Positions 1-9,384 of a stretch of 64,000 bases of DNA are shown one piece after another (positions within the stretch are counted from its first letter, which is position 1; each line of letters begins with the position of its first letter). The position numbers and the translations under genes were made by a program. Location: NCBI GenBank assembly GCA_040285745.1, contig JAUFOR010000001.1:124001-188000 (forward strand). Direction: 5' to 3'. Origin of the DNA: Barthelona sp. PCE. Its lineage: Eukaryota > Metamonada: BaSk clade. A model generated the notes under the pieces. That model worked only from the letters and a program-made list of their open reading frames with translations, was not told the DNA's origin and ran no database searches.

Positions 1-698
1 CATCTATCTCATCCCCTACGTTCAATCATCGCATTGAAGCCTTTTGTCGTCGGAAAGGAAGTGAAAATGAGGTGATTATCGGTGGTAGCGTTGTTGCAAA
101 TTGCAAACTGGGGAGATTTAAGCTGTGCCAAAATACGCTGTGGGTTCAAGACCATCAAATGATACAGTTTATTAGTTTTGATGAACATTGTAACATTAAG
201 GATACGCAAAGCGTTGTTTTTAACGAAAGTGTAGTCTGCATATCATCTGTGAATGATTATGCACCCGAGGAAGCACTGATACGTACTCAGCTAGCCAACG
301 GAGCACAGTTTTATTACCTGGTTCGGTACTGTGAGGATGATGATGATTTGGTGGTTATGGATATTGGTGTATTTTCCAATATTCCTTTCTTTTTTGGTCC
401 TGGAGCTATATACGCGTACTGCAAGGAAGTGTATTGGTTCAATACATTGGGTGGCAAGACAACATTGAGCGTTCCAGAGTTTACGGAAGGTTATTTCTTT
501 TCGCCTCGACCGAATGTAATAGTTTGGAGTACCAGCATATATTTAAAAGATTTCATGTATTCATTTTATATCACCACATTTAACAGCGACTGTGACGGAT
601 ATGAATTGCTTGAAAGAAAGATTGATGTTTTAGAGTATCTGTCCAATTGTGAGGTTTCGATTTTTAGCGGTTTTTCATGCTTTGGGGTTTTCATGTAA
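1..698 (+). CDS. 3' part of an unrecognised protein gene
   Basis: The reading frame is open from the left edge of the window to a TAA at 696-698, so this is the C-terminal part (about 231 residues) of a longer gene. There is no ATG near the edge that would mark a start. I recognise no family. The sequence is rich in short hydrophobic and aromatic strands separated by polar turns, which would suit a beta-propeller or other all-beta fold, and it has an acidic run (EDDDD) near its middle. There is no membrane segment. Downstream lies an A/T-rich 3' region with an AATAAA-like string near 720-727. Confidence 0.6.
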   Translation, partial: SISSPTFNHRIEAFCRRKGSENEVIIGGSVVANCKLGRFKLCQNTLWVQDHQMIQFISFDEHCNIKDTQSVVFNESVVCISSVNDYAPEEALIRTQLANGAQFYYLVRYCEDDDDLVVMDIGVFSNIPFFFGPGAIYAYCKEVYWFNTLGGKTTLSVPEFTEGYFFSPRPNVIVWSTSIYLKDFMYSFYITTFNSDCDGYELLERKIDVLEYLSNCEVSIFSGFSCFGVFM

Positions 699-821
699 CC
701 TCATCTCACAATATACAGTATAATAAAGTATGATATTATATAGTTTTCATTGTCTTTCGTGCTGTTTTGCACTTTTTGAAGCTTATCACACTTCAGTTTT
801 TTAGTATTTGAACCCTCTTAG

Positions 822-828
822 TCATTTG
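822..828 (+). promoter_or_regulatory. TCA-type initiator candidate for the Dus gene
   Basis: TCATTTG, with its A 17 nt before the ATG at 841. It fits the TCA+1-Y-[T/A] start-site consensus known from trichomonads. Assignment is by position only. Confidence 0.35.
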
Positions 829-840
829 AAAACTGATAAA

Positions 841-2073
841 ATGAATGTTAAAGCAAACAAAAATATTCATAGAGAACTGCTCATAAAAGACGTTGAATTT
901 CAACCTGAGATTGAACCAGATCACCAAAAAGCAGAAGGATGGAGCTATTTTAATGATGTTTTAGGTTCTCCACGAACAATTCTTGCACCAATGGTTAGTA
1001 AGTCTGATACATCATGGCGTTTTCTGATGAGAAAGCTTGGAAGTGCAGACCTGTCATTTACTCCAATGATTAGCGTCAATGCTGCATCCAGCGGGTTTGA
1101 TGCGCATGGATTGGAAAAGTTCTTTACGCGCAGTCATCATTTTTGTGGCAGTCAGCCTACAACACTGAGCAGAGAGGACGCAGATACCCCTGTCGTTATC
1201 CAGCTTGCAGGGAACGATCCAGCAGAGTTTGTTAATACGGCGAATGTGATTGCAGAAGCCGGATTGTGCGATGGTTTCGATATCAACTTTGGCTGCCCAC
1301 AAAGATGTGCGCAAAGGCATCGAAAGGGAGGTGGGATCGCCGGATATGGGTCTATCCTTATGAATAATTGGCAGTTGTGTTACAATATTGTCAGGGCCAT
1401 GCACATTAAGTGCAAACTTCCAGTTTCAGTTAAGATACGTCTGCTTGATGAAGATGAGGACACAATAGCGTTTGTTGACGCGATGATAAAGGGAGGAGCG
1501 CAGATGGTGACGGTTCACTGTCGTCCTCAGTTCAATCGATGCAACGATTCTGTACCAAGGCTGGATATCATGAAAACATTAGTTGAGAGATACCCTTCAG
1601 TTCCGTTTGTGTACAACGGCGGTATAGGCTCCCATTATACTCCGGAGTATGCGTTGGAACACACTGGTGCTGCAGCCGTGATGGTGGGAAAGCTGTTTGT
1701 CTTTCGACCTCAGCACTTTGTTGTGGGCAACGATGGGTACTCCCCCCAACAATTGCTCAACATTGCTGTTGAATACTACAATATGTGTGTCTCGAAGCAC
1801 GTTGTCATCCGACCACTGATGCGAGAGTTCAGGTTGCACTTTATTGACTTGCTGAGCTCTGTTTTTCTGCCCAGGTACTGGACAAAGATAGGCGTTGAGT
1901 GCCCGTTTGAGCTCTGGGATAACGGAAAACAAATGATGATGCGACTTTCAAAGTCATTAACGAACGTTGAGATTGAGGAAATACTAGAGGAGGTGATTTC
2001 TTTTTATGGTCTCAGCTGCGACATCATCAAGTCTGAAGCAGTTATTGCAGTGAGAAAGAATAATTATATATAA
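841..2073 (+). CDS. tRNA-dihydrouridine synthase (Dus family, DUS1-like)
   Basis: Predicted FMN-dependent reductase that converts specific uridines of tRNA to dihydrouridine. The 410-residue frame has the family landmarks in order: the FMN-site motif ILAPM at residues 47-51, then VVIQLAGNDP near 118-127, then DINFGCPQ at 147-154, in which Cys152 is the expected catalytic acid, then VKIR at 197-200 and MVTVH at 222-226. It differs from textbook Dus enzymes in a few extra residues after the catalytic Cys (before the Gly-rich GGGIAG) and in having HCRP where HGRT is usual. The first ATG is at 841; the frame continues upstream only through non-ATG codons. A TCATTTG start element lies just upstream. 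The gene converges with the THUMP gene, with one base between the two stop codons. Confidence 0.85.
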   Translation: MNVKANKNIHRELLIKDVEFQPEIEPDHQKAEGWSYFNDVLGSPRTILAPMVSKSDTSWRFLMRKLGSADLSFTPMISVNAASSGFDAHGLEKFFTRSHHFCGSQPTTLSREDADTPVVIQLAGNDPAEFVNTANVIAEAGLCDGFDINFGCPQRCAQRHRKGGGIAGYGSILMNNWQLCYNIVRAMHIKCKLPVSVKIRLLDEDEDTIAFVDAMIKGGAQMVTVHCRPQFNRCNDSVPRLDIMKTLVERYPSVPFVYNGGIGSHYTPEYALEHTGAAAVMVGKLFVFRPQHFVVGNDGYSPQQLLNIAVEYYNMCVSKHVVIRPLMREFRLHFIDLLSSVFLPRYWTKIGVECPFELWDNGKQMMMRLSKSLTNVEIEEILEEVISFYGLSCDIIKSEAVIAVRKNNYI

Positions 2074-2074
2074 T

Positions 2075-2809
2075 CTATTGTTGAAGAAGCTTTCGAATGT
2101 TAAAACCTGGCACGTATTCCTTTCCGTAGAAGCAGTAGATGTCCCTGTAGAGTATATTTATGAGAACCTGATGCTCATAGTTCTGCGAGTGGAAATAGCA
2201 ATCGGTGTGGGCGTCTTCTATCTGGTCACGTAGTGTAAGTGTATCGATTTCTTCGCTTCTGTTATTGATCTGAAGACTCAGGTGCCTCTGTTCTTTGATT
2301 GCTGACTTAACCCATGGAAGAAGAAGAAAAGCGTGCATATCCATTGGAATACGTTGTGTGAACGGGTAGAGACGGATGACGCAGCGCCCAAAGGCCAGTT
2401 GGCGGTCATGAATCTTTTTAAACAGGAAATCAACAAAATCCATGAAGCGATCTGTAAAAGAATTGGCAAATTGAACCAATTGAAGACCGTCTGTCTTGGT
2501 CTTACGTACAAAGAAGATGCGTTCTGGGTCACATTTCTTGTTTGTATCAAGGAGTTCCTTTTCAAGATCTGCAAAATAGTTGTCTTCGTTTTCCTCATCT
2601 TTTTCTCCTATGTTGACGTCGTTCACCACTTCGAACATATCTAGAGCGATCGAAAGCGTGTCTCGGACATCTTGCATACCAAGCTTAGTCTTCCTATCGC
2701 TTGTAGGTGTTGAAAAAATAAAACCCTTGCCCGATGGCTTGAAGTTAGGCTTTTCTCGAGTTCGCTGCATCTTTTTAGGAGGCCCTCCGTTGTTAACTTG
2801 TTTGCTCAT
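2075..2809 (-). CDS. THUMP-domain protein, Tan1/THUMPD1-like (ac4C tRNA acetylation adaptor)
   Basis: Tan1/THUMPD1 is the tRNA-binding partner of the Kre33/NAT10 acetyltransferase, which makes N4-acetylcytidine in tRNA. The C-terminal half resembles that family: a strand-rich lead-in (RIFFVRKTK), then RLYPFT matching the family's R-x-LP-I position, then SLQINNRS matching the K-SRNN stretch, then a hydrophobic strand and the terminal GFNIRKLLQ matching KYNLQEVV. The N-terminal part is basic and acidic low-complexity sequence. I prefer the ATG at 2809 (MSKQVNN, about 244 residues) because a TTTCACG element precedes it; an in-frame ATG at 2851 would add 14 residues. Similarity is moderate and rests on pattern, not alignment scores. 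The gene abuts the convergent Dus gene, another tRNA-modification gene. Confidence 0.6.
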   Translation of the reverse strand: MSKQVNNGGPPKKMQRTREKPNFKPSGKGFIFSTPTSDRKTKLGMQDVRDTLSIALDMFEVVNDVNIGEKDEENEDNYFADLEKELLDTNKKCDPERIFFVRKTKTDGLQLVQFANSFTDRFMDFVDFLFKKIHDRQLAFGRCVIRLYPFTQRIPMDMHAFLLLPWVKSAIKEQRHLSLQINNRSEEIDTLTLRDQIEDAHTDCYFHSQNYEHQVLINILYRDIYCFYGKEYVPGFNIRKLLQQ

Positions 2810-2819
2810 TCGTATATTT

Positions 2820-2826
2820 CGTGAAA
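2820..2826 (-). promoter_or_regulatory. TCA-type initiator candidate for the THUMP gene
   Basis: On the minus strand this reads TTTCACG, with the A 13 nt before the ATG at 2809. It supports the shorter start. Confidence 0.35.
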
Positions 2827-2905
2827 TGGGTGTTTTTTCGAAAAACACCATACCTCTCAATATATATTAGAATTTTTACATATTTGTGGATGAAGGGATA
2901 ATGAA

Positions 2906-5900
2906 TTACATATTTAAACTGTCAAGACGTGTATTGATCATTTCCAAAGTGAGTTTTTGTGGTGGTGCAAGATTGCAGTTTGTTCCATGCCCACAGTTCA
3001 CCCTTGCACATCGAATGCAGAAGTTAGTTCCACAAGAGCATGTCATCATCTTACACCCTCCATCTCGGTAGATTTCAGAATAACAAGTTGGGCACATCCT
3101 GATGGAAAGCACATAGCAGTTATCGTATGAACACGACTCCTTCTTCGCCTTCCTCAGCCTCATGTTAATTGCATCGACGTCTTCTTGCGTGTACTTACAG
3201 AATTTCTCGTAGATCATGCGTTCGAATTCCTTTGGCATGATACCACTAAGCGCGAGATGGATTCTCTCAGCCATCTCTTCTGGGAAGTCCGGTAGCCTCA
3301 GCGTACGATCGCACATTGCTATAGATGGGAGCATCAGGCGATCTGGTTGGAGGATTACAGTGAAATGCGTCAAAGAGTAGCTATTTGTCATCCAAAACAC
3401 GAGCTTGAGGCGCTCTGTCGTACCCATATCACTGACTGCGAGTTGGAACGATTCCGTAACGGTGTTTGGAACGCCTGAGAAGTCAAGATGGCGCATTATG
3501 TCGTCTGTGGAGAACGTTGGGATTGCGGAGACGAGAGTTTTCACTTCAGAGCGTGTGAATACTACATTAATATCTCTTAGTAAGGAAAATGAGTAGAAAG
3601 TTTCATGTAACACTGTTGCTAGATGTACAAATGCACTAGAGTGCTGTACAGCCATTGCATCAACGAACTCTTCAATGTTGTCACGCGTCACAGGTCTCGC
3701 TGGGAGTCCAAGCAAGAAAAAATCAAGTGTCCCATGATTGAAAATGTTACCGATGCTTATGTATACATCTGGCCATACATATTTGAACACCTCACGGTCT
3801 GAAAGTTGATTGTAGCTCGAAGATAGAGCTACAAAAAGAATACGGGGGAGATACGTATCGGGGATGGACTTTTGGTACAGGAGGCAGCACATAATAAAGC
3901 AAGCGTATGCCCTAATCTCTTCATCAGTTATCATATCGTTGAACGCTGTAAAGTTGTTTTTGAACAAGAAACTGATGAGGTGCCAGTTGCCTGAGATGTA
4001 GTCGAAGAAAGCAGGGAATTGCATGTGGTGATCTACATTCAGCAACTTAACATCAATACCAAAAACAAATTTCGGTACTTCCTTCAGAAAAAAACTACTG
4101 CAAGAATCGAATATGCGTACAAATAATGATCGAAACGATTCGCCACACTCCTGTTCGTAGCAAACAGTGCTCAATTCCATTGTAGAGTGTCCATTGCGCT
4201 CCCTGACTGCACGCTGCACTGATACATAGAACGCGTTGATGCCCGATCTGATTAAATTTATGCGCGAAGCACCCGTTGTGTCTATGTTGGCGGCTTCCTC
4301 CGACCAACCCACGAGTTCGTTGATAGACGGTCGGTAGTGGATTTCATCCGAAACGCATCGCTTGATGATGTCGTATGGAGCGCCCTCAACGAGCAATGCA
4401 GACTCAACGGGGTCTCCATACACAATAACTGAGGCGGAGAAGATCCGCAGAAGACAGTATCCGACGGCGTATATATCCGAGGCATGTGAGGGTCTCTCGC
4501 CTCTCACGCATTCTGGAGCCAGAAGTTGTCCAGTTTGCTTGATAGGGCGGGTATCAGACGAATGCAGGGCACTGTCAAAGCCACTAATCCTTACTGTATC
4601 CCCAAAAACTAGAACATTCTCTGGTGACGCGTTTGCCCATGTGAAACCGGCCTTGTGAAGCGAAAAGACACAATACACAAGACTATGGGCAAGCTCAATT
4701 CTTCTCGTCAGGGAAAGATTACCGCGATTCATGACCTGCTCGAGTGTGGCATCGCGGGGTGCGTATTCGAAGCAGACAAAGCGTATTGACAAGTCATCAG
4801 TATCAACAATGAAAACTAACCCCTTTAATTCTTCATACATGCGTGAACGCGTTCTAAGAACAGCCATCTCTCGCAACACCGCAAGAATCTTGGTCTCCCT
4901 TTGCTTTTTCGACAGCGTATGTCGGTCCACAATGACCGCACGCACGTGGGATTCTTCGGTACTGTGCGTTATGTCTGCGTCACTTGTCATGAGCAACCCA
5001 TTCATGTACAGTGCGGAAGACATTATATTTGGGACCATGGGCAGCTCATTTGTGCTCATACCGATGCTGTGGATAACCTCGTCAAGCGTGATTCCTATCG
5101 ATATCCTATTATCGATTTGCTGAGTGCGCAACCACAATTCTTCGAGCGGCGATATCACATACTCATTCAAAAAGGAAGCTGTTGCAGTACCACTGAACGC
5201 ATTTATGAAACGACGAGAAGTCTTACGGTAGGTTGATAAACTCTTCTTTGTTTCTCTGAAAATATTCTGGTCAAAAACTTTGCATGAATTGCTGTGACCA
5301 ATTCGACTCTCCAATTGCTCCACGACGCTTCGCTCCAAGATCGTGAGATTATTTGCGAACACATCGAGGTCGCCCAGGAGTAAAACGAGTGTGTTGAACA
5401 GTTCAGCAAACAGTGATATCATGCGGGAGTCGATAGCTTTAATGACTTTATAGAAAGCCCACGCATCATTGCACAGCTCTGCCTTCTGCCCTAGTTTGAA
5501 TTCCATCGGCTCAATTAGTGGGGTAAGAGAAGGATCACCTCCACACATCTTGGTTAATAAGAATCTAAATACTTGGGTAAGCTCTTCAGCATTTGATGCG
5601 CCCAGCTCCCTCAGTGTGAACTCAACACGGGTCTTGAATGCAAGCAACGCGCTGGTCTGCTGCGCAAACTTGCTGAAATCACAGCCATATGTAAACACCT
5701 CACCAAGCAACACAGGCATCAAGTCATCAATTTCATGAATGTTCTTGTAAAACGTAGAGTTGATTGCGATGACTGCATCACCGCACATGGTTATGACACT
5801 GTCAAGGACATCTCGGGATGCTCGAGGTAGACTCTTTTCCTGGATGTGCATATCTAGCATGTTAACACGATTTTCAAGTCGTTTCAACTCCCTATTTTGC

Positions 5901-7747
5901 TCTTCCTTCAGGGCTTTCAGCTGCCGTTGACCATCATCGTACGCTTTTATCACACTAAACATCTGGGATCGGAGATTCATCATTTTTTTGATTTCTTGCT
6001 TGTTTTCGATTGTGTCACCCACTTTATCAATGATGAATTCCGGAAAATTATCGTACTTAACATTGTAGACTTCTTTATCATATTCTACCAAACAATGTGT
6101 GCCCCAATCTCTGTGATTGTGAAAAAGCGCATACTTATGTAAAGCGTAGGTATTCACATCATATTCGCTAACTCTAACATCTACTCTAGCGTTTGATTTG
6201 ATGAATTTGATGATGGGATAGATACCATCACGGGATATAACCAATATATTATCATTCATCAAGAGTGTATGATCGTTAGCCATTCTCGCTTCATGTGGAG
6301 TAATCTTGCATATCAATCTCGTGACTTCCAGATCAAATACATATGAGTCATCCTGAAGCGTGCGTACAAGAAGCAAGAATCCAAGTATCTTGACATTATA
6401 CAAATCAACGATTTTTTGGATATGGTATTGATTGCGCAATCCAGAGTCTTTGGTCCACCAATATAGAACGTTTCCACTGTCTATGAAATAACAATTTTCT
6501 TTATCGGTATCATGTGTGAAAGCCAAACAGCGTTTAATATTCTTCCATTCTCCTTCGCTGCTGAATCTCTGATACATGATATCCTCATTTTCTAATTTTT
6601 TGAATCTTCCTTTGCCATTTGAGACAATAACTTCCTTGTCTTTCTTGGATCTACGTTTAGAATTGCTGCTACGTGATTTTCCAGTCTGTAAACGTGACCG
6701 CGATCTTTTTTGGGGATTTTTTTTTGGCTTTGGCGCTTCCACTTTGCGTATATACCCACCTGTGCCTATCGGATTGTATGAGAAGGATGAACACTCTGCT
6801 CCACTCACAATATCACTGAGGTGATGTACAAAAATGGTCTTCGCATCTCTGTGGAGAATCGCAAGATCTGATGTTGAATTTCCATCGCCAAAAGTCGTTC
6901 GGAGTGCGTTACACTTAGGACCAGAGATTATTCTCAACACCGGGCGTGTGTTGTACGATGTATTTATAATGAAAACCTTGCCTTTTCCTGTTGTGATTGC
7001 TGCGAAATTTGAGGAGTGATGCCAAGCAACATGCACTATTGAAGAAGAGCACAATTCATAGCCATAAACACAATCAAACCCTCCGTCACGTAATGAAAAC
7101 AGTTCAAACATACCGCATTCATATCCAATGATAGCTAGCGAACCATCACGAGCGACTGAGAATACAAAAGCCTTTCTCTGCAAATTAAACTGTTCAAAGT
7201 CAGCCTGGTTAGTATATATGTACACTGCATCTTCAGCTCCAACGAAGCATCGGGGTGTTCCAAAATTTGACACACCACATCCGATGAATGTGTGATGATG
7301 TCCACCAGGAAAACAAGTTAGTGTTCGGTAGCTCTCTTTCTCATCGTCCCACTTGCCCCATAGAACACCACCACCTCCGTAGCTGGCGACTTGCACTGCT
7401 AATGAGCTGGAGTCAGCGGCAAAGGCTACACTTACACCTCCATATTGGTGGGTGCCCGATGGTTGTATAATCTGTATTGGGGTGTTGAGCCGCTTCAACG
7501 TGAATGTAACATTCTCTCTACCTACACAGACGAAATTACCTTGGTAATCTGTTGCAATACGGTAGATTAAAAGTTCGTGTGAGTTAAACTTTACCCTTGG
7601 TTCTGATTTGACCAGACCATACTTCCAAAAACCGCTAACATTGCCCGCATCTGTTGTAAAAAAAATACGCTTGTTATTCATCAATACAAAGTCACTAATA
7701 GTGACATCTGATGGGCTCTCGAGCACAGTGACTCTGTGAGGAACCAT
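2906..7747 (-). CDS. WD40-like propeller + pseudokinase + C-terminal RBR-type (Rcat/IBR-like) zinc finger protein
   Basis: A 1,613-residue protein with three parts. Residues 1 to about 560 are beta-propeller-like (WD40-like strands, with a Lys/Arg-rich insertion near 345-385). A coiled coil follows near 590-650. A kinase fold spans about 930-1150 but lacks the catalytic residues: the usual HRD...N loop reads TWANASPENV, DFG is replaced by GFD, and the beta3 lysine position shows AVIVDR. Fold landmarks remain (a PENVLV strand, SDIYAVGYCLL as helix F, YRPSINELV near the end). The last 90 residues carry a Cys cluster (CPTC, DGGC, TCSCG, FCIRC, CGHGTNC) that resembles the IBR/RING2 (Rcat) finger of RBR ubiquitin ligases, with the Cys after GG in the place of the catalytic Cys. 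No RING1 is visible. A role in ubiquitin transfer is inference. ATG at 7747, preceded by TTTTCAACT. Confidence 0.7.
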   Translation of the reverse strand: MVPHRVTVLESPSDVTISDFVLMNNKRIFFTTDAGNVSGFWKYGLVKSEPRVKFNSHELLIYRIATDYQGNFVCVGRENVTFTLKRLNTPIQIIQPSGTHQYGGVSVAFAADSSSLAVQVASYGGGGVLWGKWDDEKESYRTLTCFPGGHHHTFIGCGVSNFGTPRCFVGAEDAVYIYTNQADFEQFNLQRKAFVFSVARDGSLAIIGYECGMFELFSLRDGGFDCVYGYELCSSSIVHVAWHHSSNFAAITTGKGKVFIINTSYNTRPVLRIISGPKCNALRTTFGDGNSTSDLAILHRDAKTIFVHHLSDIVSGAECSSFSYNPIGTGGYIRKVEAPKPKKNPQKRSRSRLQTGKSRSSNSKRRSKKDKEVIVSNGKGRFKKLENEDIMYQRFSSEGEWKNIKRCLAFTHDTDKENCYFIDSGNVLYWWTKDSGLRNQYHIQKIVDLYNVKILGFLLLVRTLQDDSYVFDLEVTRLICKITPHEARMANDHTLLMNDNILVISRDGIYPIIKFIKSNARVDVRVSEYDVNTYALHKYALFHNHRDWGTHCLVEYDKEVYNVKYDNFPEFIIDKVGDTIENKQEIKKMMNLRSQMFSVIKAYDDGQRQLKALKEEQNRELKRLENRVNMLDMHIQEKSLPRASRDVLDSVITMCGDAVIAINSTFYKNIHEIDDLMPVLLGEVFTYGCDFSKFAQQTSALLAFKTRVEFTLRELGASNAEELTQVFRFLLTKMCGGDPSLTPLIEPMEFKLGQKAELCNDAWAFYKVIKAIDSRMISLFAELFNTLVLLLGDLDVFANNLTILERSVVEQLESRIGHSNSCKVFDQNIFRETKKSLSTYRKTSRRFINAFSGTATASFLNEYVISPLEELWLRTQQIDNRISIGITLDEVIHSIGMSTNELPMVPNIMSSALYMNGLLMTSDADITHSTEESHVRAVIVDRHTLSKKQRETKILAVLREMAVLRTRSRMYEELKGLVFIVDTDDLSIRFVCFEYAPRDATLEQVMNRGNLSLTRRIELAHSLVYCVFSLHKAGFTWANASPENVLVFGDTVRISGFDSALHSSDTRPIKQTGQLLAPECVRGERPSHASDIYAVGYCLLRIFSASVIVYGDPVESALLVEGAPYDIIKRCVSDEIHYRPSINELVGWSEEAANIDTTGASRINLIRSGINAFYVSVQRAVRERNGHSTMELSTVCYEQECGESFRSLFVRIFDSCSSFFLKEVPKFVFGIDVKLLNVDHHMQFPAFFDYISGNWHLISFLFKNNFTAFNDMITDEEIRAYACFIMCCLLYQKSIPDTYLPRILFVALSSSYNQLSDREVFKYVWPDVYISIGNIFNHGTLDFFLLGLPARPVTRDNIEEFVDAMAVQHSSAFVHLATVLHETFYSFSLLRDINVVFTRSEVKTLVSAIPTFSTDDIMRHLDFSGVPNTVTESFQLAVSDMGTTERLKLVFWMTNSYSLTHFTVILQPDRLMLPSIAMCDRTLRLPDFPEEMAERIHLALSGIMPKEFERMIYEKFCKYTQEDVDAINMRLRKAKKESCSYDNCYVLSIRMCPTCYSEIYRDGGCKMMTCSCGTNFCIRCARVNCGHGTNCNLAPPQKLTLEMINTRLDSLNM

Positions 7748-7759
7748 GCTTTCAATAAT

Positions 7760-7768
7760 AGTTGAAAA
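7760..7768 (-). promoter_or_regulatory. TCA-type initiator candidate for the pseudokinase gene
   Basis: Minus-strand TTTTCAACT, with the A of TCA 16 nt before the ATG at 7747. The same TTTTCAAC string sits directly before the ATG at 53355. Confidence 0.4.
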
Positions 7769-7839
7769 TGTTGTAACAAGAACTGCGATACTTTACTGTA
7801 ATATTAGTGCATGTGTAAATAAAGTTTTTAATTGGATCG

Positions 7840-8574
7840 CTAAGTACTCGTCCTCTTACGCAATCTGACAAGAAGATCTTGCACGGTTTCGTACTCTGTG
7901 TTAACCTGTTCTTGTAGAATCCTACAAAATTTTCTTAATTCTTCCTTCTCTGCTTTGAGTGGGCGCACTACATTGAATTTTTCATTTAATTTTGCTTCAT
8001 TTCTTTCTATTGCAAGTCTAAAATATTTTAGGCAAGATATTTGATTATTAGGTTGTAGTTTTAAAAATTTTTTATGTAATTGATATTTAATCTCTTCTAT
8101 ATTGAAGTCCAGCATTGTTTCTGCTTCAAAAATATCACGCAAAAATCTTATGTACTTTGCAGTTTGTATGGTTGCTTTTTGATGTTTTAATGTCGTTTTG
8201 AGGATCTGAACGTTATCATACGCAGCGAGAAAGCTCTGTTTAATACATTCCTTCTTAAGTTTGATCTCATTAATTTCTCCTAATAATTTCTCTTCCTGTA
8301 AAGCTACTTTTGCCTCTTCCTCCTTGAGCATTTTCAGAGTTTGGATCGCGTTGCTTTGCATTTGTTGTGGCGTGAGTCCAAGCCGAGAAAAATCCAATTG
8401 TAATCGAACAATACAACCTGGTTTACGACAAGAAGGGCATCTACGGCTCAGATTGTACGAAGCCTTACCACATTCTTCATGACAAATATGCCCACATGGG
8501 AAAGAAACCAAGGGAGTTTCATTATCGAATAAAACATCACGACAGATCATGCAAACCGTTGATCCCTCCTCCAT
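7840..8574 (-). CDS. RING-H2 finger protein with a long coiled coil
   Basis: Predicted E3 ubiquitin ligase of 244 residues. The N-terminus holds a complete RING-H2 ligand set: C8-x2-C11, C27-x-H29, H32-x2-C35, C46-x2-C49. From about residue 75 to the end the protein is helical and charged, with long heptad-like stretches, so it probably forms a dimeric coiled coil. RING at the N-terminus plus coiled coil is also the layout of TRAIP/NOPO and some TRIM-like proteins, but nothing here singles out one family. The ATG at 8574 follows AACTTCACC closely. The gene sits 92 bp downstream of the pseudokinase-zinc-finger gene's start on the same strand, and each has its own start element. Confidence 0.8.
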   Translation of the reverse strand: MEEGSTVCMICRDVLFDNETPLVSFPCGHICHEECGKASYNLSRRCPSCRKPGCIVRLQLDFSRLGLTPQQMQSNAIQTLKMLKEEEAKVALQEEKLLGEINEIKLKKECIKQSFLAAYDNVQILKTTLKHQKATIQTAKYIRFLRDIFEAETMLDFNIEEIKYQLHKKFLKLQPNNQISCLKYFRLAIERNEAKLNEKFNVVRPLKAEKEELRKFCRILQEQVNTEYETVQDLLVRLRKRTST

Positions 8575-8580
8575 TATAAA

Positions 8581-8589
8581 GGTGAAGTT
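8581..8589 (-). promoter_or_regulatory. TCA-type initiator candidate for the RING-H2 gene
   Basis: Minus-strand AACTTCACC, with the A of TCA 9 nt before the ATG at 8574. Confidence 0.4.
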
Positions 8590-8792
8590 CCTTTGAACGA
8601 CTTTAAAATATGTAAATAATTTAGAATAGGGTCATTTGTGAATAACAGTATTAGAACACAGTTTTTCACATAAATATAATAAAAACACATTCTAATACTC
8701 GAATGTTCTCCAATTTATTGAAACAAAAAGCTAAAAAGAGTAAAAACTATACCACAATCCAGATTTTTGCACTGTTGCTGAGACGGTACTCC

Positions 8793-9080
8793 TTAGCGCT
8801 CGCTGCAGAAGATATCGGGCTGGACATCATCAGGAAGACCGAAGTGATCACGAATGGCAGCAATACCGGCATCATTAAGGAAATAGTAGTGGTGCATCCA
8901 AGAAAACTGCTTACGAACCAACTTGCAAGAGCAGAGGGACTTCATGACGTACAAAACGTGGATGTTAGGGGCGGCAATGTTGGGGTGAGTCTTCATAGTG
9001 AATTCCTCCTTAACGACGACACCACCAGTCTTGAAAAGGTGCTGAAGAATGAGGTCACGAGTGGCACGAGGGACAATCAT
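8793..9080 (-). CDS. RPS10: 40S ribosomal protein eS10
   Basis: Component of the small ribosomal subunit head, near the mRNA entry side. The 95-residue protein matches eS10 along its winged-helix core: MIVPRATRDLILQHLFK at the start, HPNI...PNIHVLYVMKSL in the middle, RKQFSWMHHYYFLNDAGI and LPDDVQPD near the end. I take the ATG at 9080 because it gives the exact family N-terminus; the open frame upstream is not conserved. It is short: most eS10 proteins continue for 40-70 residues with a Gly/Arg-rich tail, whereas here the stop comes almost directly after the core. The gene is compact and intronless. The opposite strand carries a long overlapping ORF that is only a shadow of this one. Confidence 0.9.
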   Translation of the reverse strand: MIVPRATRDLILQHLFKTGGVVVKEEFTMKTHPNIAAPNIHVLYVMKSLCSCKLVRKQFSWMHHYYFLNDAGIAAIRDHFGLPDDVQPDIFCSER

Positions 9081-9384
9081 TATTACTTTGTTGTAAGAAC
9101 AAGTAAGAGGAGTAAAAAGTGAAAGGAAGAAACTAGAAGCGTTTTGATGTTTATTCAGCATTCTTAGCACATTACAGACTCCACATTGAAGCTGTTTTAG
9201 TATATGGAAGTTTGAAAAAGTTACTATACATAAATATTTCAAAAAATGTAAAACATAAAACAGTTTTTTTCATCTCCAAAATATAATAATGTGATTTTGA
9301 AAGTAAAATGAGCTTAATTATCCAGTAAAAACTTATAAAAAGAGCTTTAAATGTGTTTATAGTTTATTTGCAAATGCAGGAACT
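9081..9384. other. Intergenic region upstream of eS10 and downstream of the CUE/UBA gene
   Basis: 304 bp, A/T-rich. It should contain the eS10 promoter: on the minus strand a TTTCACTTT string lies about 40 nt before the ATG. I see no other gene or RNA in it. Confidence 0.5.

Noticed and set aside
808-840. TTG-led N-terminal extension of the Dus gene
   Set aside because: A eukaryotic start should be ATG; the first ATG is at 841 and the TCA element overlaps the extension.
8703-9122. 139-codon open frame on the plus strand
   Set aside because: It lies opposite eS10, has no recognisable protein features and is explained as an antisense shadow.
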